Positions 30,265 to 40,097 of a stretch of 64,000 nucleotides of DNA are shown piece by piece. The notes beneath the pieces are model-generated. The model saw only the letters and a list, made by a program, of their open reading frames with translations. It searched no databases and had not been told where the DNA came from. The number at the start of each line of letters is the position of its first letter. Within the stretch, counting starts at the first letter, position 1. The stretch covers positions 62,001 through 126,000 of the forward strand of contig NZ_VJXY01000008.1 in NCBI RefSeq assembly GCF_014831675.1, read 5' to 3'. The position numbers and the translations under genes were made by a program. This stretch comes from Komarekiella delphini-convector SJRDD-AB1. Lineage in GTDB: Bacteria > Cyanobacteriota > Cyanobacteriia > Cyanobacteriales > Nostocaceae.

Positions 30265-30810
30265 TTGGGTAAAGTCATCTTAGTCACAGGGCCAGCGCGA
30301 TCTGGTAAAAGTGAATGGGCGGAGACTCTGGCGATGCAGTCGGGGAAAGTAGTTGTTTATATAGCAACAGCTAATGACAATCCAGATGACCAAGAGTGGC
30401 ACAAACGCATTCAAAAACACCAAAATCGTCGTCCTCAAGACTGGGTGACGCTCTGTGTACCTATAGAACTGTCTGCTACCCTGGCTGATGCGAAGCCGAA
30501 TACTTGCCTCTTGGTCGATTCTTTGGGAACTTGGGTAGCTAATTTCTTAGAACAAGACGACCTAAGCTGGGAAAATGTTCTTACAGAGTTGTTGGAGACG
30601 GTGCAGCTGGTTGCTGCTGATATGCTATTTGTTGCAGAAGAAACAGGTTGGGGTGTAGTGCCAGCTTACCCTCTTGGTCGGACATTTCGCGATCGCCTAG
30701 GTTCTCTAGTGCGCCAGTTAGGTTTGCTCAGTGAAGCAGTTTATTTAGTCACTGGCGGTCATGTTCTCAATCTCAGCGTTCTAGGTTCGCCATTGCCAAA
30801 TATAGAATAA
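30265..30810 (+). CDS. cobU: Adenosylcobinamide kinase / adenosylcobinamide-phosphate guanylyltransferase CobU
   Basis: CobU phosphorylates adenosylcobinamide and then transfers GMP to it in the nucleotide-loop assembly of B12. The P-loop GPARSGKS is at residues 9-16. The GMP-accepting His46 is in WHKRIQKHQNRRP, and LLVDSLGTWVANFL is the conserved Walker B-like segment. The 181-residue length is standard. The start codon is TTG, supported by an AAGGAAA ribosome-binding site 6 bases upstream and by the family's usual N-terminus (GKVILVTGPARSGKS). No other cob gene is in the window. The dispersed hairpin element lies in its leader region. Confidence 0.93.
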   Translation: MGKVILVTGPARSGKSEWAETLAMQSGKVVVYIATANDNPDDQEWHKRIQKHQNRRPQDWVTLCVPIELSATLADAKPNTCLLVDSLGTWVANFLEQDDLSWENVLTELLETVQLVAADMLFVAEETGWGVVPAYPLGRTFRDRLGSLVRQLGLLSEAVYLVTGGHVLNLSVLGSPLPNIE

Positions 30811-30892
30811 CCACAAGAAGTGATAAGTCAAGATTCTTAACTCTTAATTCAAATTAATCCAAAATCCAAAATCTAAAATCTAAAATTGTAAT

Positions 30893-31324
30893 ATGGCAAC
30901 CAAACAAGAAGTTAGAGGATATCTTGCCTACTGGTTTCAGTTAGGTAAGAGAGTTATCACGGGTAATGGTCAGGCAAGCTTTTTGCCTCAACCAGTACTA
31001 GAAGGCGATCGCTATAGTCAAGAATTTGAAGAGTGCTGGCAAAAAATTCTCTCACCAGAATCAGGTGATTGTTATTTGGAAGGTACGCAAGAAACTATTG
31101 CTGAACTATTAACACCAGAATGGGATATGTTACCTTGCAGCCGTTGCGCTATGCCAGTAGCCGCACGAAATATCGGGATGCCAGCTTTGTTATGTCCCTG
31201 CAATAATTTACCTAATTGGCCTAATACAGAACTGCCAGCACCGCGTAGCCCAATTAATAGCCAAGAACAACTGGTGCTAATTCGTAAACGGCTTCTGGAT
31301 AATCTTCCCTCAGCAAATAACTGA
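30893..31324 (+). CDS. Hypothetical protein with Cys-rich motif, 143 aa
   Basis: This looks like a conserved cyanobacterial protein of unknown function. Residues 80-105 contain four cysteines in the order CSRC then LLCPC, separated by AMPVAARNIGMPA. The spacing suggests a zinc- or metal-binding knuckle. The N-terminus (EVRGYLAYWFQLGKRV) is helical with no signal peptide. It follows cobU by 82 bases on the same strand and may be cotranscribed. No link to cobalamin can be read from the sequence. Confidence 0.72.
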   Translation: MATKQEVRGYLAYWFQLGKRVITGNGQASFLPQPVLEGDRYSQEFEECWQKILSPESGDCYLEGTQETIAELLTPEWDMLPCSRCAMPVAARNIGMPALLCPCNNLPNWPNTELPAPRSPINSQEQLVLIRKRLLDNLPSANN

Positions 31325-31386
31325 AGTCACGAACAAAACCAAAAAAGCTCACTTGGCGATGTTCCTCTTTAGGGCATCAGCCTATC

Positions 31387-32238
31387 TTATAGCAAGCCCA
31401 AATCCTTTAAGCTTCTTCGTGTAATCTCGATTCTAGCGAGTGCATCCTCTGGCTTATACATGTCAATGGTTGTTGCAAAGAAATAAACGTTTTTATTCTG
31501 CTCTAAATAGCCTACGAACCAGCCAACTTCTGGGTTAGTGCTATCTAACCATCCCGTTTTTGCTCTTAGTATGTAGTCTGGAGTTTGTTCACGCACCATA
31601 ATATCTTTGACAAGATTCATTGTCCGTTGCGAGAAGGGTAAATTGCCTCTATACAACCTTTGCAAAAACTCTATTTGCTCTTTGGGTGTAATTTTTAATG
31701 GCCCTTGCAACCAGAAACGATCAATGTCTGCGGCAGTACCAATTTGACGGTTGCCATAATTAACTTTATTAATCAATTGCTGCATCCGCTCATGTCCAGC
31801 TTTGCGTGCTAGTACTTGATAGAACCAGACAGTTGAATCCTTGAAGGCTTGACGCAAATTCGTATCATGATTCCACGCATCAATATTCCGGTGAATTCCA
31901 TCCCAAGTCAGGACAGCCACATCATCAGGAATGATACCAGTTTCAAGAGCCACCATCGCGTTGAAAATTTTGAATGTTGAACCTGGAATAATTGCAGTTG
32001 CGTTACGTTGAGGATTATGTTCGTAGGTTCGGTTTTTATTTAAGTCGTAAATAAAGATCGAACCCTCAAGCCCAAATTGTTTGAAGTGTCGCCCTAGATT
32101 TGGTGCTTGAGCAATCACTGTTGAAGTTACAGAAGATTGAGCCAGAACATACATTTCCCCAAAGTTAATTATGGTTAGCAAAGTAAGGCATCCAATGACT
32201 GTGAAAACAACAAATTTTAATCGCCAGATGCGAAACAA
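31387..32238 (-). CDS. Class D beta-lactamase (OXA-type)
   Basis: A serine beta-lactamase fold with every class D motif in place: the nucleophile and general-base lysine in S87-TFK90, the S135-TV motif, the Y161-GN motif and K227-TG, plus the WFVGYLE ending motif. The N-terminus (about residues 8-33) is a signal peptide or anchor, placing the enzyme in the periplasm. Length (283 aa) is normal. Chromosomal class D enzymes occur in cyanobacteria and may act in wall metabolism as well as beta-lactam hydrolysis. No mobile element is adjacent. Confidence 0.92.
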   Translation of the reverse strand: MFRIWRLKFVVFTVIGCLTLLTIINFGEMYVLAQSSVTSTVIAQAPNLGRHFKQFGLEGSIFIYDLNKNRTYEHNPQRNATAIIPGSTFKIFNAMVALETGIIPDDVAVLTWDGIHRNIDAWNHDTNLRQAFKDSTVWFYQVLARKAGHERMQQLINKVNYGNRQIGTAADIDRFWLQGPLKITPKEQIEFLQRLYRGNLPFSQRTMNLVKDIMVREQTPDYILRAKTGWLDSTNPEVGWFVGYLEQNKNVYFFATTIDMYKPEDALARIEITRRSLKDLGLL

Positions 32239-32406
32239 GATTTTTTCTCCTTACAGATTAAAAGACACTTAAACGTAAAAGGGATTGGAAATTGGGGATC
32301 GAGGATTGGCGACTCCGACGCTCGTACTTGGTTAACGCCGTGACGAGTCGATTTACCTAATTTTCTCATCCTAACGTCCCCATAACCTGTAAAACTTCTA
32401 AAACTA

Positions 32407-35151
32407 TTAATTTAGTGGATCAAAACGATTCACAATCGTCGCCCATATAATCATCGGTGAACCTACCGCTAAACAAAATAACCATTGCTGCAAACTCAAT
32501 GGTGCTGTTGAAAAAACCTCATTAATCAACGGCACATGAGCAAAAATGATTTGTAAAATAATTGCCCCAATAATCCCAAAACCAATTGCAGGAATATTAA
32601 CATTCTCTTTAATTGTTCCATTCATCTTAGCAATGAGATTTGGGATTAATTGACTAATACTCAATAAAAAGAATATCCGTCCAGCAATTAGAGCATTAAT
32701 CGCCATTGTTCGAGCTAAATCCACATTACCAGTTATTTGGCGGATGTATTCAAATACTCCGAATATGACAATCCAGTTAAACAGAGAAATTGCTAAAATT
32801 CGCTTGATGCGACTGCCCGATAGCAATGGTTCATTAGGACGACGCGGCTGTTGTTGCATAATATTTTGCGCCTTCGGTTCAAATGCTAAAGGTACTGTCA
32901 TTGTGATGGAATTTAGCATATTCAACCAGAGAATTTGTAGGGATAAAATTGGCAAATCTCTAGCAAATAATGTGCTAATAAGAATCGTCATTGATTCCCC
33001 ACCGTTGACAGGCAAGATAAAACAAATAGCTTTTAGGAGGTTTTTGTAAACCGCGCGTCCTTCCTCTACAGCAGCTTCAATGGAGGCAAAGTTATCATCG
33101 GTAAGTAGCATATCAGATGCTTCTTTGGCTACTTCTGTACCAGCACCACCCATCGCAATACCAATATCTGCTTGTTTCAATGCTGGTGCATCGTTTACAC
33201 CATCCCCCGTCATGGCGACTACTTCGCCTTTTGATTGTAAAGCTTCGACTAAACGCAGCTTTTGTTCTGGTGCGACACGGGCAAAGACTACTCCCTCTTC
33301 AGCGACTTGGGCGAGTTCTGTTTTATCCATTTGCGTGAGTTCTGCGCCTGTAAAAGCTAGAACTGAGCCATTTTTGTTGATTCCCAAGCGGCGAGCGATC
33401 GCCTGTGCTGTAACCGCATGATCTCCAGTAATCATCTTTACCTGGATTCCCGCCGATTGACAGGCTTGTACTGCCCTAATTGCACTTTCACGCGGCGGAT
33501 CAATCATCCCCTGCAACCCTAAGAAAATTAACCCGGTGGCAATATCTGGATGATCTACCGTATTTTTTTGCTCGCTGACGGGCTTTTTCGCCAAAGCTAA
33601 TACTCGCAAGCCCTGCCGTGCCATGATATTTACTTCCCGCTCAATAGTGGTTTGCCTTAAAGTTTCTACACAATCTAGAGGGCGAAGTTGTCCATCATTA
33701 TTTAGCATCAGGTTGCAGCGTTGGAGAATTGCCTCTACTGAACCCTTGACATAAATAGTCTTTCCTTTGGGAGTGGCGTGCAAAGTCGCCATGTATTGGA
33801 ACTCAGATTCAAACGGTATTCCATCCAGCTTGGGCATTTGTTTTGCTAAATTATCCTGGCTAAAACCCGCTTTGTTAGCTGATGCAATTAAGGCTCCCTC
33901 TGTGGGATCTCCCATGACTACCCACTTATCATCCTTCTTTTCTAGATGGGAGTCATTGCACAGCAATCCTGCTAACAGGCATTCTTGCAAACCCTTTTCA
34001 CTGTCTAAGTTCACTGGTTTGTCATCAATGAGGATTTCTCCCATTGGTACGTAACCTAAACCGCTGACTGTATATTGATGTCCTCCAGCGTAGATTGCTT
34101 GCACTGTCATTTGGTTTTCTGTCAAAGTCCCAGTTTTATCGGAACAGATGACGGTAGCGCTACCCAAGGTTTCCACTGCTGGCAATTTGCGAATAATGGC
34201 ATGACGCCGTGCCATCCGCGAAACACCTATGGCTAGTGTGACTGTAACTACGGCTGGTAAACCTTCTGGTATAGCACTTACTATTAAAGCGATCGCAGCT
34301 TCTAAGGCTTCTTGAAAACCCCGAAAGCTTAATCCCACCACAAAGCAGAGGCTAGCTAGCCCTAGCACCATGTACAGCCAGTTTTGACTGAATTTATCGA
34401 ATTTTCGGGTTAAGGGCGTGGAAATGTCTATATGCTGCTGCATTAACTGGGAAATTCGCCCTGTCTCGGTGGCGTTTCCTGTAGCAACTACAATACCAGT
34501 CCCTTGCCCAAAAGTAACGAAGCCTCCGGCATAAGCCATGTTTTTACGCTCTGCTAAAGCTGCGTGCAGATTTAAAACACGGGTGTCTTTTTCTACGGCT
34601 ACCGACTCACCTGTGAGAGCAGATTCATCAATTTGCAAGTTCCGCACTTGGATTAAGCGTAAATCTGCTGGTACTTTGTCGCCAGAAGTCAGCAACACAA
34701 TATCACCAGGAACTAATTCTCGTGAGGGAATGCGTAATTTTTGACCATCGCGGATGACAGTAGCTTCTGTGGTAATGGCTTTAGCTAGGGCTGCGATCGC
34801 ACTTTCGGCTTTCGATTCCTGAATAAATCCAATAATGGCGTTTGTGGTAGTGACGCCCCAAATCACCCCCGCATTCACCAAACTGCCAGTTATTGCTTTC
34901 ACAAAACCCGCACACAGCAAAATAATTAGCAATGGCTGGTTAAATTGCAGCAGAAATTTCCACCACCAGGGTTTGCCTTTTTTGGCAGTAAGTTCGTTGG
35001 CTCCTAAATCAGCTAATAGCTGTTTTGCCGTCGCGCTACTCAAACCTGTCTCGGCATCACTTTGCAAGCGGGCGATCGCTTGGGAAATATCCAAATTATG
35101 CCAGATAAGCTGTTTATCTTCTGGCGCAATGGTAGACACTGCCTGAGCCAT
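32407..35151 (-). CDS. Cation-transporting P-type ATPase (P2 type)
   Basis: The full P-type ATPase layout is present. It has an N-terminal cation ATPase domain (residues 15-85), the actuator motif LTGES (179-183), PEGLP in membrane helix 4 (295-299), phosphorylated Asp338 in SDKTGTLT, the KGSVEAIL nucleotide-binding segment, [10 protein letters not shown], and four C-terminal membrane helices. PEGLP points to the PMR1/SERCA-like group that pumps Ca2+ or Mn2+. The helix 6 segment [16 protein letters not shown] differs from typical calcium pumps, so the ion remains uncertain. It stands alone, and a repeat-containing spacer separates it from the divergent AAA-like gene. Confidence 0.93.
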   Translation of the reverse strand: MAQAVSTIAPEDKQLIWHNLDISQAIARLQSDAETGLSSATAKQLLADLGANELTAKKGKPWWWKFLLQFNQPLLIILLCAGFVKAITGSLVNAGVIWGVTTTNAIIGFIQESKAESAIAALAKAITTEATVIRDGQKLRIPSRELVPGDIVLLTSGDKVPADLRLIQVRNLQIDESALTGESVAVEKDTRVLNLHAALAERKNMAYAGGFVTFGQGTGIVVATGNATETGRISQLMQQHIDISTPLTRKFDKFSQNWLYMVLGLASLCFVVGLSFRGFQEALEAAIALIVSAIPEGLPAVVTVTLAIGVSRMARRHAIIRKLPAVETLGSATVICSDKTGTLTENQMTVQAIYAGGHQYTVSGLGYVPMGEILIDDKPVNLDSEKGLQECLLAGLLCNDSHLEKKDDKWVVMGDPTEGALIASANKAGFSQDNLAKQMPKLDGIPFESEFQYMATLHATPKGKTIYVKGSVEAILQRCNLMLNNDGQLRPLDCVETLRQTTIEREVNIMARQGLRVLALAKKPVSEQKNTVDHPDIATGLIFLGLQGMIDPPRESAIRAVQACQSAGIQVKMITGDHAVTAQAIARRLGINKNGSVLAFTGAELTQMDKTELAQVAEEGVVFARVAPEQKLRLVEALQSKGEVVAMTGDGVNDAPALKQADIGIAMGGAGTEVAKEASDMLLTDDNFASIEAAVEEGRAVYKNLLKAICFILPVNGGESMTILISTLFARDLPILSLQILWLNMLNSITMTVPLAFEPKAQNIMQQQPRRPNEPLLSGSRIKRILAISLFNWIVIFGVFEYIRQITGNVDLARTMAINALIAGRIFFLLSISQLIPNLIAKMNGTIKENVNIPAIGFGIIGAIILQIIFAHVPLINEVFSTAPLSLQQWLFCLAVGSPMIIWATIVNRFDPLN

Positions 35152-35313
35152 ATTTTTAATCCTTTTAAAAGTGTTAAATCTAATATGACACGATTTATTA
35201 GTGTTAAAAACTTTTTAGCACTATTTATTTTTGATGCTAATCATAGTTGTCTTCAATGAACGCTCTGGAACTGAGTGCGGGGAAAGAAATTATGAGTAAG
35301 ATTTGGTTAGGGT

Positions 35314-36522
35314 ATGAATCCCCATTCCCCAATCCCCAATCCCCATTCCCCAGTTCAATGGTTGCTGAGTAATCACAGAAATGAGTATGCTTTCGTTACA
35401 GGCGAAAGGCGGGTGAATTTGAATTTGTCTACTCCTTTGCAATTAATTGGGCGATCAGCAGAATTTCAGCGCATTGTTGAAGTACTTGCCCAGGATGGCG
35501 ACTTGCTGATTACTGGAGTACCTGGAGGCGGACGGCGTACCTTAGTGCGGGGAGCAGCGCAAGAAGTCGGCGCGATTGTGCTGGAAATAGACTGCATCCG
35601 CGCTACAGATGGGGAGCGATTTGTACAGTTGCTAGCAGAGGCGATTAGTCAAAACTGGCAACCGGCAAAAGTTCAAGATTGGGTTGTTAAGAGTGCTAGT
35701 CAGTTTTTTATTTACGTGCTGGAGGGAAATGGTGGGAAACTAAAACTATTGCGATCGCCAAATGTCAAAGCAGATGCGTTCAACCAACAACTATGGCAGG
35801 CATTTGAACTATTGCTAGAGTTGCCGCAAATCATGGCTATTGATTTGCATAAGCGGGTAGTGTTGATTTTGCAGAGTTTTCCCCACATCCGCTCTTGGGA
35901 TCGCAATGGTTTGTGGGAAGCCACATTCAGGCGAGAAATCAAAATGCATACTCATGTTAGTTACGTTCTCATAGCAACTATTGCTGAGACAAGTAATCAT
36001 TCAGATGAGACTAACTATCCTCTGGAAACTGTGCAATTACCTCCCTTAGCTAAGGACGTTTTAGCAGTGTTAGCTAGAGAAACTTTGCATACACAGGGAC
36101 TAACATTTGATTCTCGCTCAAAAGCACTGCAACTATTTTTAGATGCTGTACAGGGACACATTGGCGATGCTATGGCACTCATTCGCCGCCTGCAAACTTT
36201 GTGTCGTCCTGATAAATTAATTACTGAGCAAGACGTAGAGCAAGCAATTGCTGGACTGCTCCAAGACCTGTCTATCACGTTTGAGTCATTACTGATGCTA
36301 CTTCCAGCAAATCAGGTGCATCTTTTGGAATGTTTGGCTCTAGATCCCACAGACAAACCGCAAAGCAAAGATTACATTCAAAAAAATGGACTTTCGAGGG
36401 GTGGTAGCCTTCAGGGCGCTTTGAATGGGTTACAGCACAAAGGTTTGATTTACAGTGCTGAGCAGGGTTATCAACTGGCATTGCCTTTACTAGCTTTGTG
36501 GTTGCGTCAGCGGTTGAGTTAA
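35314..36522 (+). CDS. AAA-type ATP-binding protein
   Basis: A STAND/AAA-like core begins LQLIGRSAEFQRIVEVLAQDGDLLITGVPGGGRRTLVRGAAQEVG. The P-loop is GVPGGGRRT, with Arg where Lys is normally found. Downstream are a sensor-like VSYVLIATIAE segment and a C-terminal winged-helix-like region (GGSLQGALNGLQHKGLIYSAEQGYQ). This recalls ATPases that pair a nucleotide switch with DNA or protein binding. The start is uncertain. The ATG at 35314 is the only upstream ATG, but the first 13 codons are heptamer repeat (PHSPIPNPHSP), so GTG 35413 is a serious alternative. Confidence 0.65.
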   Translation: MNPHSPIPNPHSPVQWLLSNHRNEYAFVTGERRVNLNLSTPLQLIGRSAEFQRIVEVLAQDGDLLITGVPGGGRRTLVRGAAQEVGAIVLEIDCIRATDGERFVQLLAEAISQNWQPAKVQDWVVKSASQFFIYVLEGNGGKLKLLRSPNVKADAFNQQLWQAFELLLELPQIMAIDLHKRVVLILQSFPHIRSWDRNGLWEATFRREIKMHTHVSYVLIATIAETSNHSDETNYPLETVQLPPLAKDVLAVLARETLHTQGLTFDSRSKALQLFLDAVQGHIGDAMALIRRLQTLCRPDKLITEQDVEQAIAGLLQDLSITFESLLMLLPANQVHLLECLALDPTDKPQSKDYIQKNGLSRGGSLQGALNGLQHKGLIYSAEQGYQLALPLLALWLRQRLS

Positions 36523-36527
36523 CCTCT

Positions 36528-36556
36528 GTAGAGACGTTGCAATGCAACGTCTCTAC
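36528..36556. repeat. Perfect palindromic element gtagagacgttgc-type
   Basis: Two 13-bp arms (gtagagacgttgc / gcaacgtctctac) around aat, located between the convergent AAA-like and hydrolase genes. It is the same family as the element at 26332-26354. It could serve as a bidirectional transcription terminator. Confidence 0.85.
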
Positions 36557-36580
36557 TTCTCTATTCCCTATTCTTTAGTA

Positions 36581-37516
36581 TTAACAGAAATCAGTATCTT
36601 GCAAAAACTCAATAATTGCTCTATTCACTACCTTAAAAGCACCAGTTGAGGCATCATGACAACAATTAGGCAGAATTTGTAACCTGGAATTGAGGAGGCG
36701 TTGATTCAATTTCTCGCCATGACTAGCCGGAAACCAACTATCTTGCTCGCCCCACAAAATTAGTGTGGGACATCTAATAGTATCCAGATTATTTTGAATA
36801 TTACTGAGCATATTTGGCTTATTTTCTTGGAAATTTTTAATCTCTCGTGCTGCTATTTGTAATTCTTCGGCAACTTTCACAAGAGTACCAGGTAGCTCAA
36901 TAAACGGGTAAGTTATCCAGTAGACATCTTCCTGTGTCAGGATTGATGGATCAAACAGCACCCCACGCCTTTCTATTGCCATAATTTCTCTAACTAAAGG
37001 TGCGAAGAAATATGCCAGACGCAAAGAGTCAATTGTTTGCACTATTTCCAAAGGCGCTTGAGCAATCAACTCCATAGCCCAATGGGGTAGTTGTTCGGCA
37101 AAAATAGGTGCATTTACTACTACTAATCGCCCAATTAGTTGGGGATTTTCTTGAGCAAGGGCAAGGGCAACCAATGCACCTAAAGATTCTGCCACAATCA
37201 CTGGAGGTTCATCACATAATGCTTGAATAATTCTCGCTAACTCAATAACTTGATGACCGTTATCTTCTCTGCGGGACAATGGTTTTTCTGAAAATCCATA
37301 GCCTTTGGCATCAAAACAAATTACACGAAAATATTTAGATAATGGTGCAATACTGTTGCGCCAATTGTAGCTCCAGCTGCCCATACCATGTAAAAAAATT
37401 AACGGTTTACCTATACCTTTTTCGCCATACGCGATTTGTACAGGATACCCCTTAGCATCAGTAATAATTAGACTTTGCCGCCCTTTCGGAAAAGTGGCTT
37501 GCCACCAATCTTTCAT
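36581..37516 (-). CDS. Alpha/beta-fold hydrolase
   Basis: A 311-residue alpha/beta hydrolase. The oxyanion motif is FLHGMGSWSYNW (near residue 41). The strand-nucleophile elbow is VAESLGALVAL, with Ser111 as nucleophile. The acid strand is CPTLILWGEQDSWFP, and the final histidine is in LPNCCHDASTGAF. No signal peptide is seen. The substrate is unknown. It lies 16 bases from the DUF4112 gene on the same strand, so the two are probably cotranscribed. Confidence 0.88.
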   Translation of the reverse strand: MKDWWQATFPKGRQSLIITDAKGYPVQIAYGEKGIGKPLIFLHGMGSWSYNWRNSIAPLSKYFRVICFDAKGYGFSEKPLSRREDNGHQVIELARIIQALCDEPPVIVAESLGALVALALAQENPQLIGRLVVVNAPIFAEQLPHWAMELIAQAPLEIVQTIDSLRLAYFFAPLVREIMAIERRGVLFDPSILTQEDVYWITYPFIELPGTLVKVAEELQIAAREIKNFQENKPNMLSNIQNNLDTIRCPTLILWGEQDSWFPASHGEKLNQRLLNSRLQILPNCCHDASTGAFKVVNRAIIEFLQDTDFC

Positions 37517-37532
37517 TCTGTCAATAACTAAT

Positions 37533-38036
37533 TTAAGTGCCAGTGAAGGCGTTCAATAGAATTCTAATTAGTATCACAGGTAATGCTACTAAGACAATAG
37601 CGATCAGCAATAATCCAACAAAAACGGCAAAGATAAACCACCTGTCTGCACTCCTTTTCTGGCTGGGAAACTTTAAGTGTTCTTCTAATAGCCTGAGATT
37701 ATGAGTGTTAGCTGTCCAGGCAAAGTCAAAAAAGTCTCCTAACACTGGGACAGCGCCTACCAAGCCATCAATGATCACATTCAAAACCATTCTACCTAAA
37801 GTAGCTCTAGACGCACCCAGCCGCGCTGCTTCTAGAATGATGTAGCTAGAAAGCATGATTCCCAAAAAATCACCACCAATGGGTATAAGTCCTATAAGTG
37901 GATCTAGACCAATACCAACTTTAGTTCCGGGAATCGTAATCATACTATCCAGGAGTCGGCTCATTTGACGCAGGCGCTTTAGGCTTGGGGCTTTAGCATC
38001 AGGTTCAATCATTGAAAACTGAGGAGATTCAGACAT
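37533..38036 (-). CDS. DUF4112 domain-containing membrane protein
   Basis: A small membrane protein of 167 aa with the DUF4112 core LDSMITIPGTKVGIGLDPLIGLIPIGGDFLG, followed by a second hydrophobic block LVGAVPVLGDFFDFAWTANTHNLRLLEEH. The last 35 residues form a clear transmembrane helix (FIFAVFVGLLLIAIVLVALPVILI). The biochemical role is unknown. It precedes the alpha/beta hydrolase and comes after YihY/BrkB on the same strand. Confidence 0.85.
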   Translation of the reverse strand: MSESPQFSMIEPDAKAPSLKRLRQMSRLLDSMITIPGTKVGIGLDPLIGLIPIGGDFLGIMLSSYIILEAARLGASRATLGRMVLNVIIDGLVGAVPVLGDFFDFAWTANTHNLRLLEEHLKFPSQKRSADRWFIFAVFVGLLLIAIVLVALPVILIRILLNAFTGT

Positions 38037-38133
38037 TGGGGCGATCGCTTATTTGTATTGAATCGTTAGATATTTTACTCCCCTACTGAGATCTTTTAAC
38101 CGTTTACACGGGGATTTATGAGTATATTTATCT

Positions 38134-39033
38134 TTAATATTCTTCCCTAGATTGCGCTCGCGTTTTCAGGCGCATATCTTCACCAACACTCACGTTTAAT
38201 TGGTCGCCTACTAACAAAACAGCAGCGCTCATCCACAACCATAGCATTAACACTATCACAGTCCCTACTGCACCATATACTTTATTATAGTTGCCAAAAT
38301 TCGCCACATAAAGCCGAAATAGGGCAGACAAAATTGCCCAGAAAACAGCTGCTAAAATTGCTCCAGGCATCATCGGCGTGCCTGAGTTCCATGTGCTGGG
38401 GCCATAGCGATAGACAAAGCTAAAGGCGGTAGCAACAATACTTAAAGTTAGAGGCCAGCGTAATAGTTGCCAAATATGTAATAAAAAGACCAAATAACCA
38501 TTTTCACGTACCACTAATGCTAAAAGTAGGTCGCTAGTAAAAACTAACAAAGAAGCCAACACCAAAAGCAATATAGTACCGACTGTTAATCCTAAAGAGA
38601 CGAGTTTGGCTTTCCAAAAGGGGCGCGTCTTTGCTGAGGGAATTTGATGAATTTGATCAAAGGCAGTCATAGCCGTACTGACTGCTCCAGAAGCAGTCCA
38701 AATTGCGATCGCAAAGCTCAAAGAAAACAAGCTACCATTTTTGGGGTCAGTAATTTCTGTGGTGGCAAAATCACGAATTAGAAGCAGCGCTTCTTCGGGT
38801 AAAACTTGACTCAGTTGCACCGCCAATTGTTTAAAAGTGTCTTGCAAAGATTCTTCAAATAAGCCAATAGCTGTGAGAATAGCAAGAATCGCTGGAAACA
38901 GGGATAACATGGCGTTGAAAGCAATTTCCGAAGCAAGTCCTAAAAGTCGTCTTTCAGTTGTCCTAGCAAAAGTTTTCTTGAGCGTACGCAAATTGAGGTG
39001 GCGAAAAAAGCGGACAAAACGAGGATTTGTCAT
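38134..39033 (-). CDS. YihY/virulence factor BrkB family membrane protein
   Basis: A 299-residue protein with about six membrane helices and the family signatures GLASEIAFNAMLSLFPAILAIL (near residue 31) and YNKVYGAVGTVIVLMLWLWMSAAVLLVGDQLN near the C-terminus. Once thought to be RNase BN, the family is now regarded as membrane proteins of unclear, possibly transport, function. The N-terminal ~30 residues are basic and cytoplasmic. Confidence 0.9.
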   Translation of the reverse strand: MTNPRFVRFFRHLNLRTLKKTFARTTERRLLGLASEIAFNAMLSLFPAILAILTAIGLFEESLQDTFKQLAVQLSQVLPEEALLLIRDFATTEITDPKNGSLFSLSFAIAIWTASGAVSTAMTAFDQIHQIPSAKTRPFWKAKLVSLGLTVGTILLLVLASLLVFTSDLLLALVVRENGYLVFLLHIWQLLRWPLTLSIVATAFSFVYRYGPSTWNSGTPMMPGAILAAVFWAILSALFRLYVANFGNYNKVYGAVGTVIVLMLWLWMSAAVLLVGDQLNVSVGEDMRLKTRAQSREEY

Positions 39034-39443
39034 AACTACAGTTGCAGTTGATTCAACAAGTCAAAATTGAAAACAGAAAAACTTTTTTAGCAAAGCTTTT
39101 GGTTTTTCTTTCTGGGTTGGAGTTAAACAATTAGTAGACAATTGGCACTGGTAAGTTTCTCCGTGATTCTACCGTAAGATTGAGTATTGCACTTCGTTTA
39201 GAGTCTATTCATATTTGCAGGGTTATTTGCTCACTACTGATTTACTACTTTGACTGTAGATATAAAGTGGGATAGAAATTAAGAAAATTCTTTCTGCGGC
39301 TCCAGCAGCTTATCATATTAATTTTCGATTAAAAGCCTTTACTACAAAGCTATTCTGTAGACTCTCAAACAATACTACTTATCCTAATTTGGTATCAATC
39401 TTTATCAAAGAAGGTAAATCAAAGTAACACAAAATAATTTTCT
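39034..39443. other. Intergenic region, divergent promoters
   Basis: About 410 bases separate the YihY/BrkB gene from the coiled-coil gene, and these are transcribed away from each other. I see no RNA gene, repeat or ORF. It presumably holds both promoters. Confidence 0.5.
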
Positions 39444-39923
39444 ATGAGTCAAGACTTAACACAACAATGGTTGACGGAAATTCAGAGCCTCAAACAACAA
39501 CTGACAGAATTGTTGCGCGATCGCGATGCGGCTTGGGAAAGTGCCCAAAAATGGCGTAAACTTTACAATACAGAAGCAGAGCAACGCCGCACAGATGCCC
39601 AGATGTCGCAACAGGCGATCGCATCCCTCAAGGTAGAGCTTCAGAAACTCCAGGGTAAAGAAGAAGGGAGACTTGCTGATGGTACAGCACTAACAGCTAT
39701 CCAACAAGAAATAGAACCATTAAAATCTGTAGAGGACTTGCAACTTAAACTCATCGCCGTCATCAAAGAACGCGATCGCTTGGTGCAAGCTTTGAAAACT
39801 GAGCAAGATAACCACGCTCAAACCCGCAAAAGTCTCACCACTGCCTTGGGTGATGCTATTGATCGGTTGACACAAGAGCGATCTGGGGCGGAGGGGCAGG
39901 GGAGCAGGGGAGCAGGGGAGTAG
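39444..39923 (+). CDS. Coiled-coil protein, 159 aa
   Basis: Almost the whole chain is predicted to be helical coiled coil. It is rich in Gln/Glu/Lys with heptad-like leucines (QQWLTEIQSLKQQLTELLRDRDAAWESAQKW at the start, then VEDLQLKLIAVIKERDRLVQALK). It has no membrane segment and no known domain. The last ~12 residues (GAEGQGSRGAGE) come from ggggagcagg repeats at 39885-39923, so the native end was probably near residue 147. It precedes the large hybrid kinase by 174 bases on the same strand. Confidence 0.7.
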   Translation: MSQDLTQQWLTEIQSLKQQLTELLRDRDAAWESAQKWRKLYNTEAEQRRTDAQMSQQAIASLKVELQKLQGKEEGRLADGTALTAIQQEIEPLKSVEDLQLKLIAVIKERDRLVQALKTEQDNHAQTRKSLTTALGDAIDRLTQERSGAEGQGSRGAGE

Positions 39924-39965
39924 GGGAGTAGGGGAGCAGGGGGAGCAGGGGGAGCAGGGGAGCAA
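39885..39965. repeat. ggggagcagg tandem repeat
   Basis: About ten tandem variants of ggggagcagg/ggggagtagg. The block overlaps the end of the coiled-coil gene and runs into the spacer. The same motif lies inside the neighbouring kinase gene at 41931-41975. Confidence 0.9.
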
Positions 39966-39991
39966 GGAGAGAATAAATACTGACTCTTGAC

Positions 39992-40020
39992 GGGCTAAAC
40001 CATAACTATCCGCGCTTCAG
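39992..40020 (-). repeat. Dispersed short repeat (gcggatagttatggtttagccc family)
   Basis: On the minus strand this reads ctgaagcgcggatagttatgg followed by tttagccc. It has close copies at 47665-47692 and a half-copy at 47633-47654. Flanking catgagttgagttatgag-type heptamers are also shared. The function is unknown. Confidence 0.75.
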
Positions 40021-40097
40021 CACTCATAACTCAACACTCATAACTCAGCACTCAGTATGGTAGACAAATATTTTCTGGAAGCGGAGTCGAGATTTAG

